This document shows, piece after piece, positions 8,656 through 17,900 of a stretch of 64,000 nucleotides of DNA. Below the pieces are notes generated by a model. The model was not told the DNA's origin, ran no database searches, and saw only the letters and a list, made by a program, of their open reading frames with translations. The position numbers were made by a program, and so were the translations under genes. Source of the stretch: Caulobacterales bacterium (GTDB lineage Bacteria > Pseudomonadota > Alphaproteobacteria > Caulobacterales > Aquidulcibacteraceae); the NCBI GenBank assembly GCA_017303355.1, contig JAFLCU010000004.1, forward strand, positions 124,001-188,000, written 5' to 3'. Numbering within the stretch: the first letter of the stretch is position 1; each line of letters starts with the position of its first letter.

Positions 8656-9072
8656 TTAGTCGCTTTCGGTTGGGGTTTTTGGCGCTGAACTCGCGCGTTT
8701 TTTAGGGGCGTGCGGGCGCCCGGTTTCCAAGTCGGCGCGGAGCCTTATCAGCGCGTTTCCAACATCGTCAAGCAAGGCGGCCCAAGGCGCCTCTGGGGTC
8801 GATTGCCGCGCGACCAGGACATAATCGACGCCGGCCTGGCCGTGCTGGGGCAGGAGCTGGCGGGCGGCCTCGCGAAGCCGGCGCTTGGCCCGGTTGCGGG
8901 CGACCGCCCCGCCCACTTTTTTACTGGCGGTAAAGCCGACGCCGATGGCCCCGGCTTCTTCGCGCCGGCGCGCCTCGATCAGCACATGCGAGCGCACGGC
9001 CCGTGCGCCTTGGCGCACAGCCAGAAACTGCGCCCTTTTGGTCAGGCGTCGCAGGATGGGCGGGGTGTTCAT
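8656..9072 (-). CDS. rnpA: Ribonuclease P protein component
   Basis: This 138-residue basic protein starts with LRRLTKRAQFLAVRQG and contains the RNR signature in GGAVARNRAKRRLREAAR. It binds the RNase P RNA and helps process tRNA 5' ends. The C-terminal 25 residues are a Lys/Ala/Pro-rich extension. It is placed between rpmH and yidC as in most bacteria. The RNA subunit gene (rnpB) is not in this window. Confidence 0.95.
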   Translation of the reverse strand: MNTPPILRRLTKRAQFLAVRQGARAVRSHVLIEARRREEAGAIGVGFTASKKVGGAVARNRAKRRLREAARQLLPQHGQAGVDYVLVARQSTPEAPWAALLDDVGNALIRLRADLETGRPHAPKKRASSAPKTPTESD

Positions 9073-9127
9073 GGAGCCGGCCAGGGCCGGGATGCCGGCT
9101 TATCGCCGACGGTGCAAGGCCGCTTGA

Positions 9128-9268
9128 TTAGGCGGAAAGCTTCTTGCGGCCCTTGGCGCGGCGGCGCGAAAGCACCTTTTGGCCGCCCTTGGTGGCCATG
9201 CGCGCGCGGAAACCGTGGCGGCGCTTACGGACGAGCCGGCTCGGTTGATAGGTCCGCTTGGTGCTCAC
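9128..9268 (-). CDS. rpmH: 50S ribosomal protein L34 (GTG start)
   Basis: Reading the - strand from a GTG at 9266-9268 to a TAA at 9128-9130 gives 46 residues that begin [20 protein letters not shown] and end [12 protein letters not shown]. This is a full-length L34. No upstream ATG exists in the frame, and the start residues match the family, so GTG is the start. It is the first gene of the rpmH-rnpA-yidC cluster; a gap of 55 bases separates it from rnpA. Confidence 0.97.
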   Translation of the reverse strand: MSTKRTYQPSRLVRKRRHGFRARMATKGGQKVLSRRRAKGRKKLSA

Positions 9269-9313
9269 GACGTGCCTCGATGTTTGGGCGGGAAAACGAA
9301 GGGGCGGGGCTTA

Positions 9314-9329
9314 CCCCAGCCCCCTGGGG
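9314..9329. terminator. Short GC hairpin upstream of rpmH
   Basis: The sequence ccccag-cccc-ctgggg forms a six-base-pair stem. It sits between the small putative membrane protein gene (ends 9340) and rpmH (starts 9268), so on the - strand it could attenuate or end the upstream transcript. There is no U-tract. Confidence 0.3.
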
Positions 9330-9339
9330 GCGTCAAGGC

Positions 9340-9441
9340 TCAGAACGGCAACGTGACCTGGAGCGCGATAAACACGATCGCGACCGCCCAAAGGGCCCCG
9401 TAAATCCATAAGACGTGCGTCTTTTTACGCTTGGTGTGCAA
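9340..9441 (-). CDS. Putative 33-residue single-pass membrane protein (TTG start)
   Basis: On the - strand, from a TTG at 9439-9441 (GGAG about 8 bases upstream) to TGA at 9340-9342, the peptide reads MHTKRKKTHVLWIYGALWAV then AIVFIALQVTLPF. A basic head followed by one 20-residue hydrophobic helix predicts an N-in small membrane protein. The frame upstream holds no ATG or GTG before a stop. I recognise no family; the clean charge/hydrophobic layout and position just before rpmH are the only support. Confidence 0.4.
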   Translation of the reverse strand: MHTKRKKTHVLWIYGALWAVAIVFIALQVTLPF

Positions 9442-9636
9442 ACCGGTTGCTCCAGGGCCGTTGGGGGCGGGAGCGTCTCGCCGCTCTCAGTCGCCAGCGC
9501 GCCAGGGATCGGGGCCGACAATATCCACAGCCTACACTGGGTAAGCGGAGGCGCCGCATTAATTGCGCACCATGTTCCCTCTCGGCAGGCGGCGCAAAGA
9601 CAGGCCCCGCGACCTGCGGTAGGGGTGAGGCTGGAC

Positions 9637-11076
9637 ATGACCCTTCAGGACGCCCCCTCCCGGCCAAGCGGCCCGCTGCGGCGCGTTCGCGACTTTATCG
9701 ACAGCCTCGCCGGGCGGCTGCTCGGGTTAACCGCGCTGGCGGTGCTGGCGGGTGAGATTTTCGTGTTCGCGCCGGCGCTGGTGGGCTTCCATGAAAATTG
9801 GCTGCGCGAGCGGGTGAGCCTGGCGCAGATCGCGGCGCTCGCGCTTGAGGTGACGCCCGATTATGACATCGCCGAAACGCTCGAATACGAATTGCTGACC
9901 AATGCTGGCGTGCAGCGCGTGGCGATGCAGCGCGACGGCGAGCGCGTGTTGCTGCTGGAAGCGCCGGACGCGGCGATGCAGCATCTGGTCATTTACGATT
10001 ACACCAACGCCACCGGCATGCAGCGCTTGCGCTGGGCGATCGAGACGTTCTTCGCCCCGCCCGGGCGCGTGCTGCGGGTGATGGCGCGCCCTAGCTTCGA
10101 CAGCGGTGATTTTATCGAGATCGTGCTGGAGGAAGCGCCGCTCAAGCGCGCGCTGAACCGCTTCGCGCAGCGCTTCGCGCGCGTCTCCACGCTGATCCTG
10201 ATGGCGGCGGGCGCTTTGATCTATATCGCGCTGTCGGCGGCGTTCGTCGGGCCGATGCGCGATCTAACCGAAGCGATAGAGCGTTTCCGCGACAAGCCGG
10301 AGGACGTGTCGATCGCGTTTCCGCGCAGCACGCGCTCGGATGAAATCGGCCGCGCGCAACGCGCCGCCGCGGACATGGCCGAACAAGTGCGTAACGCGCT
10401 GCGGCAGAATGAACGCCTGGCCGCGCTCGGCGCCGCGGTCGCGCGCATCGGGCATGATCTGCGCAACATGCTTTCAACCGCGCAATTGGTCGCCGATCGC
10501 TTGGCGCAATCGGAAGATCCGGCCGTGCGTCAGCTTGCGCCGCGCCTGGAGCGCACGATCGATCGCGCGGCGGGCTTGGCGGCGAGCACGCTCAAATATG
10601 GCCGCGCCGATGAAGACCCGCCTGTGTTGCAGCGCGTGGTCGTCGCTGAAGCCACCGAGGAAGCGGCGGCGGACGCGCTGATCGGTTTTGGCCCGATCGA
10701 GTACAAGCCTGACATCGAAAACAATCTCGCCTGCGTCGCCGATCCCGATCACCTGCACCGCATTCTCGTGAACCTCGTGCGCAACGCGGGGCAGGCGATG
10801 AAGGAGCACAACACGCGTGAAAAATGGCTGATCATCCGCGCCAGCCGCACCGAAGGCCGCTGCGAGATCGAAATCATCGATCACGGCCCCGGCATTCGCG
10901 AAAACCTACGCGCGCGCTTGTTCGAGCCGTTCGTGTCCGCCGCCCCCGAAGCGGGCGGCACGGGGCTGGGCCTCGCCATCGCGCGCGAGTTGACTCGCGC
11001 GATGGGCGGCGAACTCGAACTCACGCGCACAGGCGCGGAAGGCACGACCTTCCGCATCACCTTGCCCGCCGCGTAG
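9637..11076 (+). CDS. Membrane sensor histidine kinase (HAMP-HisKA-HATPase)
   Basis: From the ATG at 9637 (GTGAGG ribosome site; an in-frame GTG at 9625 is possible) the protein has 479 residues. Transmembrane helices lie near residues 27-47 and about 190-210 and flank a periplasmic sensor region. A HAMP linker follows (FVGPMRDLTEAIERFRDKPE). The H-box is ARIGHDLRNMLSTAQLVADR, the N-box HRILVNLVRNAGQAM, then G1 DHGPGIRENL and G2 GGTGLGLAIARELTRAMGG. No response regulator is adjacent, so it is an orphan kinase here; the signal is unknown. Confidence 0.9.
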   Translation: MTLQDAPSRPSGPLRRVRDFIDSLAGRLLGLTALAVLAGEIFVFAPALVGFHENWLRERVSLAQIAALALEVTPDYDIAETLEYELLTNAGVQRVAMQRDGERVLLLEAPDAAMQHLVIYDYTNATGMQRLRWAIETFFAPPGRVLRVMARPSFDSGDFIEIVLEEAPLKRALNRFAQRFARVSTLILMAAGALIYIALSAAFVGPMRDLTEAIERFRDKPEDVSIAFPRSTRSDEIGRAQRAAADMAEQVRNALRQNERLAALGAAVARIGHDLRNMLSTAQLVADRLAQSEDPAVRQLAPRLERTIDRAAGLAASTLKYGRADEDPPVLQRVVVAEATEEAAADALIGFGPIEYKPDIENNLACVADPDHLHRILVNLVRNAGQAMKEHNTREKWLIIRASRTEGRCEIEIIDHGPGIRENLRARLFEPFVSAAPEAGGTGLGLAIARELTRAMGGELELTRTGAEGTTFRITLPAA

Positions 11077-11368
11077 CTTTAACTCGGGCTCTTCCGGCGA
11101 GATGTGTCGCGCGGCGTCCATGCTGTCGTGCAGGATGCGGTAGGACGGTGATCTCGTCGCCCGAATTTCGAAGAAGAGCGCGTGGCGGCCGCGCCGACGA
11201 TTGCGCGCCATGTGTCTCTCGCGAAGGCCGTCGCGAATGTCATCACATATGGCGGTGTCGGCGTCTTCGGTCAGTTCGCCAAGCGCCGCTATGAGTACTG
11301 CTTGATAGATTCGAGCTTGGGTTAGGCCAAAAGTAAGTAAGAACGACGGGGCGGCGACGGGTGGGCAT
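11077..11368 (-). pseudogene. Decayed ParE-type toxin gene
   Basis: Two bases after the parD stop an ATG (11366-11368) opens a typical ParE start, MPTRRRPVVLT, but the frame then goes wrong. In the next frame the rest of a ParE is clear: TFGLTQARIYQAVLIAALGE, then DDIRDGLRERHMARNRRRGRH and FFEIR..SYRILHDSMDAARH. The first helix (about 20 codons) is missing between the two, next to a short ttacttac repeat, which suggests a small deletion. The C-terminal frame also has no normal stop and runs on into antisense of the histidine kinase gene. The toxin is almost certainly inactive. Confidence 0.8.
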
Positions 11369-11370
11369 GC

Positions 11371-11661
11371 TTAGCGCTGCTTCACTTGTCCGAGAACGGC
11401 GTCCGCAAGCGCATTGAGATGCGCCTCCAGATCTTCGACCCGCTCGAAATATTTCACGCGTCCTTGTGCGACATCCTCATCCGCCACCCGGATCGCGTCG
11501 CGGAGGGCGGCGATCTTGGCGGCGTTCTCGGCCTCGCGTTGTTCGATCAGGCGCAAGCCCTCGCGCAGCACTTCGCTGGCGTTTTGGTAGTGGCCGGATT
11601 CGACCAGCGCCTCGATCAGCGCTTCCTGGCGGTCGGTGAGCACGACGTTTCGCGTGAGCAT
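11371..11661 (-). CDS. parD: ParD-family antitoxin
   Basis: The 96-residue protein has the ribbon-helix-helix start of ParD/CC2985 antitoxins (MLTRNVVLTDRQEALIEALV), the SGHYQNASEVLREGLRLIEQ helix, and an acidic C-terminal tail that normally wraps the toxin. It would repress its own promoter and neutralise ParE. Here the toxin gene downstream is broken, so the antitoxin is orphaned; it may persist as a repressor or as an anti-addiction protein. A GGAGG ribosome site precedes the ATG. Confidence 0.92.
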   Translation of the reverse strand: MLTRNVVLTDRQEALIEALVESGHYQNASEVLREGLRLIEQREAENAAKIAALRDAIRVADEDVAQGRVKYFERVEDLEAHLNALADAVLGQVKQR

Positions 11662-11674
11662 GAGCGCACCTCCA

Positions 11675-11690
11675 TTGGCATAAACGCCAA
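11675..11690. promoter_or_regulatory. Palindrome upstream of parD
   Basis: ttggc-ataaac-gccaa lies 14 bases before the parD start, in the 35-base gap to the gamma-glutamyltransferase gene. A small palindrome directly before a ParD gene fits an autoregulatory operator for the ribbon-helix-helix protein; this is inference from position. Confidence 0.45.
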
Positions 11691-11696
11691 CTACCC

Positions 11697-13463
11697 TCAG
11701 CGCGCAACTCGAGCCTCGACCGCTGGCGCAATACGCCCGACAATGCCCTCGCGTCGCGGATCAGCCCCGCCGACGAAACCGTTCGGCGTCACGCGGATGG
11801 CGTGAATGCCGCTGTCTTCAATCGCGCTGGTGTCGCGGAATTCCCAGCCGCGCCGCGTCAATTCCTCACCGATGCCCGGCGGCAAGCGCGCCGGCTCGGC
11901 GTTCGCGGGCGAATTGCGCGCGGTGATGTTGGCGAGATTGATCGCGTCCTGCGGCGACAGATTCCAATCGAGGATGCCGATCGTGGTGCGCGCCACATAG
12001 CCGATGATCGACGAGCCGCCCGGCGAACCGATGACAAGCTCAAGCTCGTCGTCGCGGTCGAGCACGATCATCGGCGACATCGAAGAGCGCGGCCGCTTCA
12101 GCGGCGCCAGCGCGTTGGCGACAGGCCGGCCGTTCAGCATCGGATCAAACGCGAAATCGGTGAGCTGGTTGTTGAGCAGAAAGCCCGACGCCATGCGTTG
12201 CGCGCCGAACGCGCTTTCCACGGTCGCCGTCATCGCCACCGCGTTGCCCCAGGCATCGATGATCGAGATGTGCGTCGTGCCGTTGTCGTCGCCAGCGTCG
12301 CGACCCCAGCGTTCGTAGAGTTCAGGCCCAGCCGGTTGCCCGGCGCTCACCTGCGTTGGCGCGCGCGAGAGATCGATCAAAGCCGCGCGGCTGGTGAGAT
12401 AGTCCGGCGCGATCAGTTCCTGCGTCGGCGTCGGCACGAATTGATCGTCGGCCATGTAATGGTCGCGATCGGCGTAGGCGAGGCGGCTTGCCCAGAGGAA
12501 CGCCGCCCAATCGTCGGCGTTTTGCGCGCCGCCCGGATTCGGCCGCGCGCGTTCATAGAGGCCAAGAATAGCGAGCGTGGCGTTGCCCGAGCTTGGCGCC
12601 GGCATCGTGCATGCACGATAGACGCGATAGGCCCCGCACACCGGCTCGACGCGGCGCGGCTGCGCGGTCTGCAAATCCTGCAGCGTCAGCGAACCGCCGC
12701 GCGGATTGCGGCGCGCCGCCGCGACGATGGAATCGGCGATCGGCCCTTGCGTCATCGCGCTTGGGCCTTGCGCGGCGATGGCGCGCAGCGTCGTGGCGTA
12801 CGCGGCGTTGCGCAGCACCGCGCCCACCGGCAGCGGCGCGCCTTCGCGATCGAAGAAATACGCGCGCGTCACGAAATCCGCGCGCAAGCGGCCGCGATCA
12901 CCGGCGGCGGCGATCAGGCGCGACAGGCGCGGCGAAACCTCAAAGCCGTTCTCGGCCAAGCGGATCGCTGGCTCGAACAATCGCGCCCATGGCAAGCGGC
13001 CATGATCTTCGTGCGCCAGCTTCAGCATCGGAATGAGCAGCGGCACGCCAACAGCGCGCCCGCTCGCTTGCGCATCGAGGAACGGCATCGGCCGGCCGCG
13101 CGCGTCGAGAAATTGCGTGGGCGAGGCGGCGGCCGGCGCCCATTCGCGCCCGTCATAGCCGGTGAGGCGCTCGCTCTGGCCATCGTAGAACAGCAAGAAG
13201 CCGCCGCCGCCGATGCCGGAACTTTGCGGCTCCACCAGGCCCAGCACCAGCTCCGCGGCGATCGCCGCATCCACCGCCGAGCCGCCCTCGCGCAAAATCT
13301 CAAGCGCGGCCTCTACCGCGTGCGGGTTGGCCGCGACCGCCATGGCTTCGCCAGTGGGGCGCGTTTCGCGCGTGCGTGTGCTGGTGGTTGAGGAGGCGGC
13401 GCAGGCGCTGAGCGCCAGCGCAAAGAAAAGCGCGCCGAGGCGCCGCGTTACGGTCTTGAGCAT
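11697..13463 (-). CDS. ggt: Gamma-glutamyltransferase (lipoprotein)
   Basis: Starting at the ATG 13461-13463 the protein has 588 residues and a lipoprotein signal (LGALFFALALSAC, lipobox Cys about 20). A longer start would only add an Arg/Pro-rich stretch. Family motifs are clear: EILREGGSAVDAAIAAELVL, PQSSGIGGGGFLL, the autoprocessing site GTTHISIID (catalytic Thr), and GSPGGSSIIGY. It is a self-cleaving periplasmic Ntn-hydrolase that splits gamma-glutamyl bonds such as in glutathione. It is divergent from the P1-family peptidase gene with only 85 bases between starts. Confidence 0.92.
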   Translation of the reverse strand: MLKTVTRRLGALFFALALSACAASSTTSTRTRETRPTGEAMAVAANPHAVEAALEILREGGSAVDAAIAAELVLGLVEPQSSGIGGGGFLLFYDGQSERLTGYDGREWAPAAASPTQFLDARGRPMPFLDAQASGRAVGVPLLIPMLKLAHEDHGRLPWARLFEPAIRLAENGFEVSPRLSRLIAAAGDRGRLRADFVTRAYFFDREGAPLPVGAVLRNAAYATTLRAIAAQGPSAMTQGPIADSIVAAARRNPRGGSLTLQDLQTAQPRRVEPVCGAYRVYRACTMPAPSSGNATLAILGLYERARPNPGGAQNADDWAAFLWASRLAYADRDHYMADDQFVPTPTQELIAPDYLTSRAALIDLSRAPTQVSAGQPAGPELYERWGRDAGDDNGTTHISIIDAWGNAVAMTATVESAFGAQRMASGFLLNNQLTDFAFDPMLNGRPVANALAPLKRPRSSMSPMIVLDRDDELELVIGSPGGSSIIGYVARTTIGILDWNLSPQDAINLANITARNSPANAEPARLPPGIGEELTRRGWEFRDTSAIEDSGIHAIRVTPNGFVGGADPRREGIVGRIAPAVEARVAR

Positions 13464-13548
13464 CACGAAGCTTCGTACACGTCTGAATCGGGCGGGGAAA
13501 ACCCCTAAAGGGCTTGCGCTCGGCCGCGTGGCGCGGTTCGTGGGCGCC

Positions 13549-14559
13549 ATGTCACGCCCTGGCCCTGCCAATTCGCTCGTTGATGTCGCTGGCCTGAGCG
13601 TCGGCTGCGCCGAGGATCACGCAGCGCTCACCGGCGTCACGGTGATCGTGCCCGATGCGCGCGCCGTCTGCGCCGTCGACGTGCGCGGCGGCGGGCCGGG
13701 CACGCGCGAGACGGATGCGCTGGCGGCCGAGAATTTGGTCGACGCGGTGGACGCCGTCGTTCTCTCGGGCGGCTCCGTCTATGGGCTTGCGGCGGCGGAC
13801 GGGGTGGCGGCGCTGATGGGCGCGGAGGGGCGGGGCTACGGCCTGGTTGATCTGCCCGGCGTGCCGAAATCGCCGGTGATCCCCGCCGCCATTCTCTACG
13901 ACCTCGCCAATGGCGGCGACAAAGCCTGGGGCGAGGCGCCGCCCTACAATGCCTTGGGCCGAAAAGCCTATGCCGCGCGCGGGCGCGCCGTGCCGCTGGG
14001 CAATGCCGGCGCGGGGCTTGGCGCTAGCGCCGGCATGCTCAAAGGCGGGCAGGGCAGCGCCAGCATCGTCACGGCGGATGGCTTCACCATCGCCGCGCTG
14101 GTCGCGGTCAATTGTTTCGGCTCGGTGACGATTCCCAATGGCCGCGCGTTCTGGGCCCATCCGTTCGAGATCGATGGCGAATTTGGCGGCGTGGCCCCCG
14201 CGCCGGGCAGCTTGTTCGATCTCGAGGATTGGGGCGGGGCCAAAGCCAATCCGGGCGCCCGCGCCAACACCACCATCGCCTGCGTCGCCATCGACGCCGA
14301 TCTCACCCCGGCCGAAACCAAGCGCGTCGCGCAGATGGCCAGCGCCGGCCTCGCGCGCGCCATTCGTCCGATTTTCGCGCCATTTGACGGCGATGTCGTG
14401 TTCGTGCTGGCGACCGCCGCCCGGCCCGCGCCGGAGCCCCGCGCGTTCGCGATCGCCCGCTTCGGCGCGCTCGCCGCCGATTGCCTGACGCGGGCGGTGG
14501 CGCGGGGCGTCCATGCCGCCGCCAGCGTCGGTCTCCACAAGGCTTGGGCGGATCTCTGA
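13549..14559 (+). CDS. P1 (S58/DmpA-like) family peptidase
   Basis: From the ATG at 13549 the protein has 336 residues with no signal peptide. It shows the DmpA/P1 fold hallmarks: SVGCAEDHAALTGVTVI, VLSGGSVYGLAAADGV, GAGLGASAGMLKGGQGSAS and the region around VAVNCFGSVTIPNGRAF, where this self-cleaving Ntn-type family has its processing site. Members are L-aminopeptidases or D-esterase/amidases. The divergent neighbour is another self-processing Ntn-type hydrolase (ggt), so the pair may serve peptide or glutathione salvage; that link is inference. Confidence 0.85.
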   Translation: MSRPGPANSLVDVAGLSVGCAEDHAALTGVTVIVPDARAVCAVDVRGGGPGTRETDALAAENLVDAVDAVVLSGGSVYGLAAADGVAALMGAEGRGYGLVDLPGVPKSPVIPAAILYDLANGGDKAWGEAPPYNALGRKAYAARGRAVPLGNAGAGLGASAGMLKGGQGSASIVTADGFTIAALVAVNCFGSVTIPNGRAFWAHPFEIDGEFGGVAPAPGSLFDLEDWGGAKANPGARANTTIACVAIDADLTPAETKRVAQMASAGLARAIRPIFAPFDGDVVFVLATAARPAPEPRAFAIARFGALAADCLTRAVARGVHAAASVGLHKAWADL

Positions 14560-14608
14560 AAACGCCGCCTTGCAAACGCCGTAACGAGCGGCTATGCCCC
14601 CCGCCTTC

Positions 14609-14685
14609 GCGCCCGTAGCTCAGCTGGATAGAGCACCAGACTACGAATCTGGGGGTCAGGAGTTCGAATCTCTTCGGGCGCGCCA
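14609..14685 (+). tRNA. tRNA-Arg(ACG)
   Basis: The 77-base sequence folds as a complete tRNA. The acceptor arms are GCGCCCG/CGGGCGC, the D-arm GCTC...GAGC, the anticodon stem CCAGA/TCTGG with loop CTACGAA (anticodon ACG), and the T-arm with TTCGAAT; discriminator G and CCA are encoded. It reads CGN arginine codons after A34 is converted to inosine by TadA, whose gene lies at 42,518. Its 3' 49 bases (14637-14685) are within the attL repeat of the integrated element. Confidence 0.97.
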
Positions 14686-14686
14686 T
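14637..14686 (+). repeat. attL: 50-bp direct repeat within tRNA-Arg
   Basis: The 50 bases from the anticodon stem to the base after CCA are repeated perfectly at 29915-29964. Integration into a tRNA 3' end with duplication of that end is the standard signature of tyrosine-recombinase elements. The tRNA gene itself stays intact at this end. Confidence 0.95.
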
Positions 14687-14724
14687 GTTTTCAAGCACTT
14701 AGAGCGGAAACCTCGCCCGCTGCT

Positions 14725-14756
14725 CCTACATAATTCGCGTTCTATGTAGGAATCGC
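14725..14756. promoter_or_regulatory. Candidate left integrase arm sites
   Basis: cctacataatt (14725-14735) and ctatgtaggaatcgc (14742-14756) form an imperfect inverted pair 40-70 bases inside attL. The same words, aattatgtagg and tatgtaggaatcgc, occur at 29777-29793 near attR and nowhere else that I noticed. Shared short words at both ends fit arm-type binding sites. The rest of 14687-14952 shows no gene. Confidence 0.5.
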
Positions 14757-14952
14757 CGCGACCGCTCGACCGACAGCAGCGAGCGCTGGTCGGAAGGCAA
14801 ACTCTACAGGCAGCCCCTCATTTGTCCCGTTCGCAGTGCGCAGAGAATCCATCTGCGTTGATCTTCTGCGGTGCGCACGCCCTTTGAACGCGACAACTTG
14901 AGGTCATCGGGCTTCCGCAGTTAATAGTCGCTTAGGCTTGCGGGAGGGGGAT

Positions 14953-17900
14953 ATGGCAAGGCTCGCACCTCGCTATTGCGCGTTTATCAGCCACCGGCAA
15001 AATCCCGATCGCCCCGTCGCAATTAGATTAGCGCGGGCGTTGGAAGCCTTCCGCACGCCCCGCTCGCTCGTGGCCGAGGGCCACCCAGCGCGCTTGGGCG
15101 TTGTGTTCCGAGACGACGACGAACTCAGCGTTGGGGAATCGCTCTCCGAGACGCTGCAATCGGCGCTTCAGCGAAGCGACCACCTGATCGTCTTGTGCTC
15201 GCCTTATACTCGTCAATCCGAATGGGTGACGCGCGAGATCGAAGCGTTTCAGTCCATGGACCGCTCGGATCATATCATCGCGGTAGTCACGGACGGCGAT
15301 CCTTCCGAAGTCGTCCCGCCACAGATACACCGTCGGAAGATTACGGAAGAGAGTTCGGATGTAAGCCCTGCCTCGCATTGGGTGGACGGAGAGACAATTG
15401 TCGCCGACTTGCGGCCGCGAGAGGACGAGAGCGCCGCAACCACATTCAGAAAAGTCGTTCTTAAAATTGCGTCCGCAATACTTGGCTGCAACTACGATGA
15501 TCTGGTCAATCGATCGGAATTGGTGAGACGGGCGCAACAGCGGCGCGTCATTGCGGCCACGCTCGGTGCGTTCGTCGTTGTCGTCGGCGCTGTTTGGCTC
15601 ATGTACTCGTCATTTTTTGCAACCCACACCCGCTATTTCGTCGACTATGCGGAGCGATGGGGAGTCCCTGTTGGCGTGGGCGAATTAAACACCGGCCAAC
15701 AAAGAGTACGGACGCTGTCCTACAGAATTCGAACGCGGGCTGGTCACGTAGTTGAGCTTGCGCGTGTGAATGGGAGCGGAACGCCGATATCTCTTGGGTA
15801 TATTTGGGGCCTCAACATCAGGTCTGAGGCCGAGGGCGCCGGGGACAATGTCGTTCGCTGGACCTATGCTTATGACGGCGACGTGCTTTCGGCGGTCACC
15901 AGCTACGACGCGAACGGCGTGCGTATACAGCGAAGCTCTTACAATTGCTCGACCGATCACCGGGAGTGCGTCAGCCGGTTTGAAGCGGGATTAGGCTTGG
16001 TGAGTGGACAACGAAATGCCGCAGCATCGCTCGATGCACGCGATCCTAACGCGACTAGGTCGGCGATAGGGCAACACAGACTTCTTTTCGATGAAACAGG
16101 TCTGCTGTGGGAAAGGCATTTCGAGACGATTGGAGGAGTTCGCACAAGAGATTCGGTGGGGGCGTTTGGTATCGCCTACGCTTACTCCCCGTCCGGCCAA
16201 ATTACAGAGCGGCGGCTTCTCGATACCGCTGGAAACACTTTAGTTGGACGGGCAGGCGTAGCTGTTGTCCGTTACGGATATGATGGCCAAAACGAGTTGT
16301 CACACATCGATTTCCTTGATGTGGGCGACCATCTCATTTCTAGCGAAGGCGGCGTCGCTTCCATCGCGATTGAACGAACACGCGGCAATCCGATTCACGT
16401 CAGATTCTTCGACACATCAAGCAATCTTGTTACCTCTACGGTGTGGCGCGTTTCGCAATGGACGTATGATTACGATAACAGGGGCAATCTAGTCGAAAGA
16501 GTGGCGCTTTCAGTATCAGGTGATCCGGCCACATCGTCTTCCGGTTTTTCGAAGCAACGATTCGAATATGATCATCACGGACGCATCATTTCCTACGAAA
16601 TGTACAGTCCCTCTGACGAACGAATATTGGTTCCAAGTTGGGGGTTCTTTCGGGGCCGTTTTGAGTACGACAATCTTGGACGAAGGATCAGCGTGTCTGC
16701 CGAAGGGATAGACGATGAGCCCACTCTGAACAGAGATACCTATGCTGCCGCAAGGATGACGGTTGCGCTGAACCGGGATGGCCATCAGGTCTCCGTGAGA
16801 TTTTGGGGCGTGGATGGCCATCTCATGCTAACTTCCAATTGGGGGTGCGCAGGGTTCGACTACGAACGAGATTCTGCCGGGCGCATACTTCAAAGCGTGT
16901 GCATCGGTATCGACGGAAGCCCCACAATAGGTAAGTATGGATGGGCAGCGCAAACGCAGCGCTACGATGAAAATGGCAACCTCGTGGAAGAAGCATTCTA
17001 CGATGTAGAAAATCAGCCAGCCCTCCAGACACCGGCGCTATATAGCAGAGCCTCTTACGCCTACGATGAACTCGGAAATCTTGTTGAACGCACCTACTTT
17101 GACCAAGGCGGTAGTCTGACGTTGAATCGAACATCTGGAGCTGCACGGCAGACGTTCAACTACGACAGTCGCGGTTTGGTTCTCAGCATAGTTAGCTTTG
17201 ATGAGCTCGATCAGCGCTTCAGGAACCTATACAACGGGTGCGCCACTGAGCGGCTAGAGTATGATGGCGCAGGAAGGGAGACCAGATTTGCCTGCTATGA
17301 TGGCGAAGACCGTCTTACGTTATCCAAAGTAAATGGGGCGGCTGTAACCGAGAGCACGTACGACGAACGCGGCTTGGTTCTTTCGCAGGCGCTGTTTGGC
17401 GTGAATGAGGAGCCAGTGTTGGGCAATGATGGCCTCCATCGAGTCGAGCATAGATACGATGAGCGAGGGAACGAGATCGAGCAAATAATATGGGGGAGAA
17501 ATAATGACCGCGGGTACAGCCGCACAATTGGCGGAAGTGGGGTCAGGTGGATTTATGATAGTCGCAATCTCAAAATTGAAGGTCAGGTGAGAGACGTGGG
17601 GTCTTACGAAACTGGCGGAATACGATGCAATGCACCCACTTGGCGGAATGAGCATGATGAAATGGGGCAAGTTATCAGGCAGTCATACCATCATTCTGAT
17701 GGAAGTCCTTTCGCCTGCCCTGGCGGAGTGCATGCGATCAGGCGAGGTTTCGATGCCACGGGCAACATAGTCGAAAGACTATATGTTGATGTCAACGAAC
17801 ATCCCGTCGCCGATAGAGACGGCACAGCGCGATTGGTGAGTCGTTACGACGCTTTGGGGCGGACTACTCGCGTTGAAATGTTTGGTGCCGATGGGCACCC

